Shown here: positions 1 through 5,466 of the stretch, one piece after another
How the letters are laid out: each line of letters starts with the position of its first letter
How positions within the stretch are numbered: the first letter of the stretch is position 1
Source: Acidimicrobiia bacterium
GTDB lineage: Bacteria; Actinomycetota; Acidimicrobiia; Spongiisociales; ZC4RG35
Assembly: GCA_025929005.1 (NCBI GenBank)
Contig: JAICND010000084.1
Location: 1-6,790, forward strand
DNA length: 6,790 nucleotides
Reading direction: 5' to 3'
The notes under the pieces: model-generated
What the model saw: only the letters and a program-made list of their open reading frames with translations
Told to the model about the DNA's origin: nothing
Databases searched by the model: none
Position numbers and translations under genes: made by a program

Positions 1-421
1 CGCCGATGGCCAGGAACTGCTGCAGCGGAGTTCCATCGCCCAGTTTCATGCGGTAACCGCCGTCGAGCATCTTCCCCCCGAAAGCCGCGGCCGACCCCGG
101 TTCGCAGAGATTGGGCTTGCCCCGGAGGCACTGTCGGCATTGGCCACAGGAGGGAATGAAGTTGAACGAGACCCGATCGCCCCTACTCACTGACGTGACC
201 CCAGGTCCCACCGCCTCGACTACTCCTGCCCCCTCGTGCCCCAACACGGTAGGAAACCGATGTTTGCCGAAGTGACCGAGAGCGAGGTGATAGTCGGAGT
301 GGCAGACCCCGGCGGCGGCGATCTTCACCTGCACCTCACCCGTATTGGGTGGGTCGAGGTCAACCGTCTCGACGGCGCCCGGTTCACCCGGGGCCTTCCA
401 AACACTCGCCCGGATGCGCAT
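1..421 (-). CDS. Zn-dependent alcohol dehydrogenase, class III/NDMA-dependent type (N-terminal part, cut by left edge)
   Basis: About 140 N-terminal residues of a medium-chain zinc alcohol dehydrogenase are visible; the family is usually 360-380 residues, so the Rossmann domain lies outside the window. The GroES-like domain is clear. Catalytic-zinc ligands are C40 (motif GVCHSD) and H62-E63 (GHEGAGVVEAVGPGV). The structural-zinc lobe has all four cysteines, C92, C95, C98 and C106 (CGQCRQCLRGKPNLC). The FNFIPSCGQC stretch and the GHE motif resemble actinobacterial NDMA-dependent and class III (formaldehyde-type) enzymes, which oxidise alcohols or thiol adducts of formaldehyde with tightly bound or free NAD. 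ATG at 421 is chosen because GAGG precedes it and the upstream frame closes at the stop of the binding-protein gene. It starts 42 nt after that gene, so it is probably the last visible member of the transporter operon. The substrate is unknown; a role in choline, betaine-derived formaldehyde or another alcohol is inference. Confidence 0.88.
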   Translation of the reverse strand, partial: MRIRASVWKAPGEPGAVETVDLDPPNTGEVQVKIAAAGVCHSDYHLALGHFGKHRFPTVLGHEGAGVVEAVGPGVTSVSRGDRVSFNFIPSCGQCRQCLRGKPNLCEPGSAAAFGGKMLDGGYRMKLGDGTPLQQFLAIG

Positions 422-463
422 CAGCGCCTCAGGCAGGTTTGCCTGGTCGTCGAGATTGAGTCG

Positions 464-1363
464 TTAGAAGCCGTTGTCAGCAAGCCAGTCTGCGGCGATG
501 GCCTCTGCGTCCTCCTTGTCAATGTCAAACCGTTTGTTCATCTCGGTGAGTCCGGCGGTGGTCAGCTTGGAGGAGACGTCGTTCAAGACTGCGTTGAGCT
601 CGTCGCCATGTGCTGCCTGCAGCTCGGTGGTAAGGACCGGGACGACGTTGTCGGCGGCCAGCATCCCTTTATCGTCTTCCAGCAGCACCCAGCCCTTGTC
701 GGCGATGATCCCGCTGGTGGAGAAGAGGATGGCCACGTCGATCTCGCCGGCCTCCAGGGCCGCCACAGTCACTTGCCCGGCATCGAGCGGCTGGAAGTTG
801 GCGCTCATGTCGATGCCATAAACGGTGTTCAGCCCGGGGATGCAGAACGGGTTGGTCTCACAGTCAGAGGGACCGCCCAGCACCAGATCGGCGCCATTGC
901 TGGCGAGATCGCTCAACGTCGCCAGACCGGCCGATTCAGCGGTCTCCGGGGTGACCACAAAGCCATTGGTGTCGATGGCATCAGAAGGGGTCAACGCCAC
1001 CAGACCCAGGTCCGCCAGGTACCCGTTCAACAGTGTCGTCGTCGCGGCAGCATCGCCTGTGGCCTCGCCTGCGAACTCATTGAGGAACTCGAGCATTGAA
1101 GCTGCGTACTCGGGCGCCAGGTTGATGTCACCCGACTCGAACGCAGCCATCTCAAGGTCACGGAACCCCCCGACGGCCTGGACAGTGGCCGTGTAGCCGG
1201 CGCTCTCCAATGCGCCCTTGTAGATCTCTGCGAGGATGGCGCTCTCACCGAAGTCTTGCGCGCCGATCACGATGTCCGATCCGCCATTCCCGCCGCACGC
1301 CACCCCCGCAAGGCTGACCACTAACAGGCTCGCTCCTAAGAAGCGAGTGCGGTGTCTGTTCAC
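464..1363 (-). CDS. Glycine betaine/choline/carnitine-type ABC transporter substrate-binding lipoprotein (OpuAC/OpuBC/ProX-like)
   Basis: This is the extracytoplasmic receptor of a quaternary-amine importer. With the GTG start it has 299 residues, near the family norm. The N-terminus is a lipoprotein signal: basic RHRTR, a hydrophobic core, then GVAC with the lipidated Cys at 23. The lipobox is slightly atypical (Gly at -3) but is followed by the usual GGNGGS linker. The mature protein opens with the family pattern IVIGAQDFGESAILAEIY, then GDINLAPEYAASML, a Cys pair in SDCETNPFC, and ALEAGEIDVAILFSTSG, all typical of OpuAC-fold proteins. GTG at 1363 is preferred over the upstream ATG at 1396 because AAAGGAGC lies 5 nt before it and the signal peptide then has a normal length. 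It follows the second permease by 49 nt and precedes the dehydrogenase by 42 nt. The exact ligand (betaine, choline, carnitine, proline betaine) cannot be told by eye. Confidence 0.9.
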   Translation of the reverse strand: MNRHRTRFLGASLLVVSLAGVACGGNGGSDIVIGAQDFGESAILAEIYKGALESAGYTATVQAVGGFRDLEMAAFESGDINLAPEYAASMLEFLNEFAGEATGDAAATTTLLNGYLADLGLVALTPSDAIDTNGFVVTPETAESAGLATLSDLASNGADLVLGGPSDCETNPFCIPGLNTVYGIDMSANFQPLDAGQVTVAALEAGEIDVAILFSTSGIIADKGWVLLEDDKGMLAADNVVPVLTTELQAAHGDELNAVLNDVSSKLTTAGLTEMNKRFDIDKEDAEAIAADWLADNGF

Positions 1364-1368
1364 AGGTT

Positions 1369-1376
1369 GCTCCTTT
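1369..1376 (-). promoter_or_regulatory. Strong ribosome binding site of the substrate-binding lipoprotein gene
   Basis: AAAGGAGC on the minus strand is a near-perfect Shine-Dalgarno sequence 5 nt before GTG 1363. It settles the start against the ATG 33 nt upstream, which would place the Shine-Dalgarno inside the coding region. A strong site fits the need for excess binding protein over membrane components. Confidence 0.7.
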
Positions 1377-1388
1377 GCCAAATGAAAT

Positions 1389-1403
1389 ACCGCCAAAAGC
1401 GGT
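1389..1403 (-). other. Short intergenic hairpin between second permease and binding-protein genes
   Basis: On the minus strand ACCGC-TTTTG-GCGGT forms a perfect 5-bp GC-rich stem with a 5-nt loop, followed by a T-rich stretch (ATTTCATTT). It sits in the 49-nt gap before the binding-protein gene. Such hairpins can protect or partly terminate the upstream message and uncouple receptor from permease levels. The stem is short, so this may be chance. Confidence 0.25.
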
Positions 1404-1412
1404 GGAATTAAC

Positions 1413-2153
1413 CTAACCGACCCTACCGAGATCGGCGACCTCGGGGCTACCTGAGATGGCAGACCGCCCGGACCTTTCCCGATTGGCGACGTCGGCTCGT
1501 CGTTGCGCCCATCTCAACGTGGATTCAGCAACGATCACCAGTAGAGCGACAAGAACTCCCCCCACGAATACTTCCTCGAATTTCCGCTGAGCGAAGCCGT
1601 CGATTATGTATCGGCCCAACCCTCCAAACCCAACCACCGCACCGATGGTGGCAGTAGCCAGCACTTCTACAACGGCGGTGCGAATCCCGGCCATGATCAC
1701 AGGGAGTGCGAGGGGCAGTTCTACCCAGCCCAGCACCTGTCTCTCTGACATTCCCATACCCCGAGCCGCCTCCACCAAAGCCGCGTCGACGTGGTGCACC
1801 CCCGTATACGCGTTGACGAACATCGGTGGGAGGGCCAAGGCCACCAGCGCAACCAGGGTGGCCCAATAGCCAAGGGGACGCAGGCCCAGCGCCAAGGTGA
1901 TCGGAAACGCTATTCCTACGATCCCAAAGGAAGGCAGTGCCCTCCAGAGGTTTACCCCTGTCACCGCCAGCATCCCTCCCCGGCCTCGATGGCCCAGAGT
2001 GACTGCGGCTGGCAGTGCGGCCACACCGGCTATCACCAGGGCCACACCGGCCACTGACACGTGTTCCCACATTCGGTTCGGAACGCCGCCTCGCCCCGCC
2101 CAATTGGCCGGGTCGCCCAGCCAGGCGGCGACCTCGCGGAAGAATTCGATCAC
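1413..2153 (-). CDS. Quaternary-amine ABC transporter permease (OpuB/OpuC/ProW-like), second permease
   Basis: Integral membrane subunit, 246 residues from GTG 2153. Several hydrophobic segments are visible: about 32-54, 62-90, 97-116, 145-180 and 195-213. The cytoplasmic coupling loop carries the BPD_transp_1 EAA motif: EAARGMGM from E128, ending in ELPLALPVIMAGIR at 145-158, which docks on the ATPase. GGVLVALLVIVAE near the C-terminus is also typical, and a polar tail of about 30 residues follows. The chosen GTG overlaps the TGA of the preceding permease as GTGA and has GAGG 4 nt before it; an ATG at 2174 would force a 25-nt overlap. The pair of small permeases in one operon matches the OpuB/OpuC (OsmV/W/X/Y) arrangement, where two different permeases form a heterodimeric channel. 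Confidence 0.9.
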   Translation of the reverse strand: MIEFFREVAAWLGDPANWAGRGGVPNRMWEHVSVAGVALVIAGVAALPAAVTLGHRGRGGMLAVTGVNLWRALPSFGIVGIAFPITLALGLRPLGYWATLVALVALALPPMFVNAYTGVHHVDAALVEAARGMGMSERQVLGWVELPLALPVIMAGIRTAVVEVLATATIGAVVGFGGLGRYIIDGFAQRKFEEVFVGGVLVALLVIVAESTLRWAQRRADVANRERSGRSAISGSPEVADLGRVG

Positions 2154-2794
2154 TTTGCCTCGCTTTGGGACCACGGGGTGGTCAGCCGTTCCAGAGCCGC
2201 GAGCAGGAGGTCGGCCAACACGGCCAAAGCGACCGAGAGCACCGTCCCCACCAGAATCTCGGTCAGGAACTGGCGCCGGATGCCCCGCAGGATGAACACC
2301 CCATACCCCCCCTGTCCTATCAACGAAGTGACCGTGACCAACCCGATGGTGGACACGGTCGCAATGCGGATTCCGGCGATGATCACCGGCAGCGCCAAAG
2401 GGAGTTGGACCCTGAGAAACACCCCACGGCGAGTCAGTCCCATGCCCGTCGCCGACTCGATGATGGCCGGCTCCACCCCGTCGATGCCCGCCACGATGTT
2501 TCGGATGAGTATGAGCAGCGAATATGACACCAGAGCGATCTCAGCGGTGATGAGGCTGAGACCGAAAAACGGTATGAAGAAGGTGAAGAGGGCCAAGCTG
2601 GGAATGGTGTAGAGGACTCCGGTGAACCAAGTGATCGGGGCGTAGGACCTACGCCAGCGCAATGCAACACCGGCGAAGCCCAAGGCGATCACCAGGCCAA
2701 GCGTCACCGCAATCCCGGTCAGCACTAGGTGCTCACCGGTGGCGGTCCACATCTCGTCGAAATGCGTTCCAATCCAGCCCCAATCGATGGTCAT
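2150..2794 (-). CDS. Quaternary-amine ABC transporter permease (OpuB/OpuC/ProW-like), first permease
   Basis: Integral membrane subunit of 214 residues, the usual size for OpuBB/OpuBD-type permeases. Hydrophobic segments lie at about 22-46, 54-80, 82-104, 130-160 and 180-200. The family hallmark LYTIPSLALFTFFIPFFG is at 61-78. The EAA coupling loop reads ESATGMG from E113, then QLPLALPVIIAGIR at 130-143. ATG 2794 overlaps the TGA of the ATPase gene as ATGA, giving translational coupling, and its own stop overlaps the next permease as GTGA. It is distinct in sequence from the second permease outside the EAA region, so the pair is an old duplication rather than a recent copy. The frame is intact, in contrast to the ATPase upstream. 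Confidence 0.92.
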   Translation of the reverse strand: MTIDWGWIGTHFDEMWTATGEHLVLTGIAVTLGLVIALGFAGVALRWRRSYAPITWFTGVLYTIPSLALFTFFIPFFGLSLITAEIALVSYSLLILIRNIVAGIDGVEPAIIESATGMGLTRRGVFLRVQLPLALPVIIAGIRIATVSTIGLVTVTSLIGQGGYGVFILRGIRRQFLTEILVGTVLSVALAVLADLLLAALERLTTPWSQSEAK

Positions 2795-3969
2795 CGAGTT
2801 GTGGCCGCGTCACCAACCGCCGGATCCTGACGGCGAATCCAATCGGCGATGCCTCCGATGCTGAGGACTCCAAGAAGGGTCCCCGCCCGATCAAGCACCA
2901 CCCCAGCCTGAACGTCGGCTTCCAGCAAGAGAGACAGCGCATCCTTGAGGGTCGTTCGACGATCTAGCACCGGCGAGGATGGATGGGCAGTTGTCGCACT
3001 GATGGGCTCTTCGGAGACGATCGAGCGCTGGTGGATCCAACCGAGGGGTCGGTCCGATTCGTCAAGGACCAACACATAGTCGAAATGGTGGTCAGCCATC
3101 CGAGCCAAGACCGAACGTCCCGGGTCTCCTACCTGGGCCGTGAGGACGAGGTCGAGCGGCACATCACCGACCCGATACAAGGACAGCCGCTTCAGGCCGC
3201 GATCAGCCCCCACAAATTTGGCCACGAATTCCGTTGCCGGATGGGCCAGGATGTCAGCGGGAGTGCCGAACTGGGCCAGTTCGCCCCCAACCTGGAGCAC
3301 AGCCACGAGGTCACCCATCTTGATGGCCTCGTCGATGTCGTGGGTTACGAAAAGAATGGTCTTGGCAAGATCGTCCTGCAGCCGCAGGAACTCATTCTGA
3401 AGTCGCTCCCGCACGATCGGATCGACTGCCGCGAACGGTTCGTCCATCAACATGATCGGCGGATCGGCAGCCAAGGCGCGAGCTACCCCGACTCGTTGTC
3501 GCTCACCTCCGGACAGCTGAGCGGGATATCGGTCGGCGTACTTCCGCGGATCGAGGCCAGTCAATTCAAGTAGCTCGGCTGCTCGTGCTCGCTGTTGACT
3601 CTCTGGCCAACCCAGCAAGCGCGGCACAGTCGACACGTTCGCCTCGATGGTTTGATGGGGAAACAGACCCACTTGCTGAATCACATAACCGATGTGGCGC
3701 CTCAGCTCGATGACGTCACGGGTGGAAACATCGACTCCGTCAAGGAGGATCTTCCCCGACGTTGGCTCGATCTAGCGGTTGACCATCTTGAGGCTTGTGG
3801 TGTTGCCGCAGCCCGAGGGGCCGACGAGGACGCAGATCTTCCCCGCAGGGACAGTCAACGAAAGATCGTTGACTGCTCCCGGCGTACCACTCTTGGTTTC
3901 GGTGGCGCCGTAGTGCTTGGTGACATGGTCAAACACGACCGTTGCTGCGTTGTGGACGCGTTCAGCCAC
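2791..3969 (-). pseudogene. Quaternary-amine ABC transporter ATP-binding subunit with CBS region, disrupted by an amber stop and a Walker A Lys-to-Asn change
   Basis: The energising ATPase (OpuBA/OpuCA/ProV-like) would be 392 codons from GTG 3969. Residues 1-65 give the N-terminal strand (VVFDHVTKHYG) and Walker A at 50-58, but it reads GPSGCGNTT: the phosphate-binding Lys is Asn (AAC at 3804-3802). MVNR is then followed by TAG at 3774-3772 (codon 66), where relatives have Leu in MVNRLIEPTSG. The frame continues without a shift through IEPTSGKILLDG, the Q-loop region (Q98/Q99), signature LSGGERQR (152-159), Walker B IMLMDEP (172-178) and H-loop H210. A CBS-like pair follows at about 258-375, the part that senses ionic strength or ligand in relatives. 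The first downstream start candidate (GTG 3684) would lack Walker A and has no clear ribosome site. As written the subunit cannot be a working ATPase; both changes could be real decay or base errors in a draft assembly. It begins 51 nt after the uncharacterised gene. Confidence 0.82.
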
Positions 3970-3976
3970 CCGCTCG

Positions 3977-4007
3977 ATTGTAAGGAGACACGGAGTTTCC
4001 CTGTCGG
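3977..4007 (-). promoter_or_regulatory. Possible leaderless promoter for the ABC transporter operon
   Basis: On the minus strand TACAAT (3982-3977) matches the -10 consensus at five of six bases. It lies exactly 7 nt before GTG 3969, the spacing seen for leaderless actinobacterial transcripts whose first base is the start codon. A weak -35 candidate CCGACA (4007-4002) is 19 nt upstream of it. The ATPase gene has no clear Shine-Dalgarno, which fits leaderless translation. The gap to the upstream gene is only 51 nt, so the transporter may also be read through from there. Confidence 0.35.
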
Positions 4008-4020
4008 CCTCGACGAGAGG

Positions 4021-4665
4021 TCAGTGAGCTAACCCAGGCGAGGGAGTTGAGAGCTCCCGGACCGCATGCCATACCTTGGGGCTGCGGTAATCCCAATACT
4101 TGGTTCGTTCGATTGCAATTGTCCGTCCACTCATCACACCGCCCGCGAGCGTGCCGTTGTGTATGCGAACCGTCTGGTAGTACAGGGGTGAAAGCTCCTG
4201 GGCGGCGCGGGCGTGACGTTCGCTGGCCCGCCAGTACTCCCTGACCTCGGGTATGTCGTGAAGAACCAGGTTGGCCCAATTGCCATCCGGTAATTCCATC
4301 GAGCTGTAGCTGAGTATCCCCGGGAAGTTGCGAAATTCGAGGACGATCTCGGCGTTGGCTTCTTCGAGCGGAGTGTGATCTCGTTCGAGGTGCCGTTCGC
4401 CGAAGAACCCCACCACGCATACTGTGCGGCGGTTGTGCAGTCCCATGGCGTTGGCCACGATCACCCGTCTTTTGAGCCCGTGGACCAGCCATTCATTGGA
4501 CTGGTACGGAATCACTGACATTTCCCCCGTGGCCATGCGAGCAAGCAGTGCCCGGAGGTCCTCCAGCATGTAGCTCAGCGTGGCTCCATCCCGCGGATAT
4601 AGCGACACCGACGTGAACGGTCTCCGAGCGACCGACTGGTTGGCGGCGAGGACACGGGTAGCCAT
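4021..4665 (-). CDS. Uncharacterised conserved protein, possible small alpha/beta (dimeric-barrel-like) cytosolic protein
   Basis: The protein has 214 residues from ATG 4665; an alternative GTG at 4686 adds seven. Neither start has a convincing Shine-Dalgarno. I do not recognise a named family, though the pattern recalls actinobacterial conserved hypothetical proteins. Visible traits are no signal peptide, no membrane segment, and a mixed hydrophobic/charged pattern. There is a central stretch GILSYSSMELPDGNWANLVLHD followed by a Trp/His-rich helix (REYWRASERHARAA). The C-terminal third is rich in likely conserved aromatics: SPLYYQTVRIHNGTLAGG, then ERTKYWDY and VWHAVREL. The alternation of strands and an amphipathic helix suggests a ferredoxin-like or antibiotic-monooxygenase-like fold; this is speculation. 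It lies 51 nt upstream of the transporter ATPase on the same strand and diverges from the PhnD-like gene, so it may be the operon's first gene. Coding is supported by the lack of stops over 214 codons and by plausible protein composition. Confidence 0.72.
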   Translation of the reverse strand: MATRVLAANQSVARRPFTSVSLYPRDGATLSYMLEDLRALLARMATGEMSVIPYQSNEWLVHGLKRRVIVANAMGLHNRRTVCVVGFFGERHLERDHTPLEEANAEIVLEFRNFPGILSYSSMELPDGNWANLVLHDIPEVREYWRASERHARAAQELSPLYYQTVRIHNGTLAGGVMSGRTIAIERTKYWDYRSPKVWHAVRELSTPSPGLAH

Positions 4666-4717
4666 CTGGTTTGATCTGACCACCACAGGTTATCGTCAAT
4701 AGATCTCGCCTACTTGC
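4666..4717. promoter_or_regulatory. Very short divergent intergenic region
   Basis: Only 52 nt separate the ATG of the minus-strand uncharacterised gene from the ATG of the plus-strand PhnD-like gene, or 31 nt if the GTG at 4686 is used. It is AT-richer than its flanks. TATCGT at 4691-4696 (TANNNT pattern) is a possible -10 for the plus-strand gene with a leader of roughly 14 nt. No strong -35 element, operator palindrome or Shine-Dalgarno is evident for either gene, so promoters must be very compact or overlap the coding ends. Confidence 0.4.
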
Positions 4718-5464
4718 ATGCAACTTCACGTAGCAAGCTGCCTCTCCCACCTCCAAAATCGCCTCTTCTCGACCCTGATGGACCTGGTCGGCAGTCACCT
4801 CGGGGTAGGGATCGAGTTGGCGGCCCCCGAGGACGCCGACATTGTCTACCGGTGCGGACTGCCTAGCGGGCGGGCCGTCGACCTCTTCGAACCCTGGTAC
4901 GCACCGGTTCTGGCTGCCGACCGCTACAGGGGACTGGCTGTCTATTTCGGTGATGTGGTCGTTCGCCCGCGGCTAGACCCCCGATCCTGGTTGGACCTGG
5001 CGGGGGCCCGATTCGCCTACAACGAAGCGGAGTCGTTCTCCGGACATGCCGCCATTCGTCACGAACTGCGGCGACGCGACCTTCCTGCCACCTTCTTTTC
5101 CTGGCGGCAATCGGGATCACATCGAGCCTCCCTCGACATGGTCTTGAGCGGCGAAGCCGATTTGGCTTCGATCGACTCCATGGTCCTGGAACTCGAAGGC
5201 CCGCCTCCCGATTCGTTCACGGTGTTTGCCAGACTGGGGCCGTATCCCATGCCGCCTATTTCAACGTCGCGGAACCTCGACTCGGGTATGCGTGAGGAAG
5301 CCGGAGCTCTATTGGCCACTCTGCACGACACCGAAAGCGGCAGACGCCTGCTCAACGAGTTCGGGGTCTCGCACATGAGTCGAGTCAGCGACGGCCCGTA
5401 CCGGGGAATGGCCGAACTGGTTCGGGGCCTCGACCTGTCGGTTCCACCCCCGACCGAGGCCTGA
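4718..5464 (+). CDS. PhnD-type (phosphate/phosphite/phosphonate) substrate-binding-fold protein without signal peptide
   Basis: The 248-residue protein has the PhnD/TauA-like periplasmic-binding fold (PF12974 type). Residues 3-9 (LHVASCL) form the first strand normally found at the start of the mature binding protein, so no secretion signal or lipobox precedes it; the upstream frame closes at TAG 4700. Family landmarks follow in order: CGLPSGRAVD at 46-55, YFGDVVVRP at 76-84, WLDLAGARFAYNEAESFSGH at 91-110, SGSHRASLDMVLSGEADLASID at 132-153. The SFSGH loop (106-110), H135 and D153 lie where PhnD proteins contact their ligand. It ends 2 nt before the flavoprotein gene, giving a tight two-gene operon. 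Lacking export and a local phosphonate ABC system, it may be a cytosolic ligand binder, a sensor or an accessory to the flavoprotein. The ligand need not be a phosphonate; proteins of this broad family bind diverse small anions. Confidence 0.85.
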   Translation: MQLHVASCLSHLQNRLFSTLMDLVGSHLGVGIELAAPEDADIVYRCGLPSGRAVDLFEPWYAPVLAADRYRGLAVYFGDVVVRPRLDPRSWLDLAGARFAYNEAESFSGHAAIRHELRRRDLPATFFSWRQSGSHRASLDMVLSGEADLASIDSMVLELEGPPPDSFTVFARLGPYPMPPISTSRNLDSGMREEAGALLATLHDTESGRRLLNEFGVSHMSRVSDGPYRGMAELVRGLDLSVPPPTEA

Positions 5465-5466
5465 CC

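Noticed and set aside
236..1099. Long plus-strand open frame of 287 codons antisense to the dehydrogenase and binding-protein genes
   Set aside because: It is a shadow of high-GC coding on the other strand. It spans two well-supported minus-strand genes and their junction, and its translation has no recognisable domain.
1364..1396. Upstream ATG start for the binding-protein gene
   Set aside because: It would put the strong AAAGGAGC ribosome site inside the coding sequence and lengthen the signal peptide with an atypical N-terminus. GTG 1363 fits better.
2983..3573. Plus-strand open frame of 196 codons opposite the ATPase
   Set aside because: It is antisense to the ATPase signature, Walker B, H-loop and CBS coding, which is clearly the real frame. 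It has no ribosome site or known motif.
3772..3774. Amber codon read as pyrrolysine or another programmed readthrough
   Set aside because: The codon replaces a structural Leu just after Walker A, not a catalytic site, and the Walker Lys is also lost. No readthrough context is seen, so decay or base error is simpler.
3962..4492. Minus-strand open frame of 176 codons overlapping the uncharacterised gene in another frame
   Set aside because: Its product is Arg/Thr/Gly/Gln-rich with no hydrophobic core pattern, while the 214-residue frame has protein-like strands and helices and ends cleanly before the ATPase gene.
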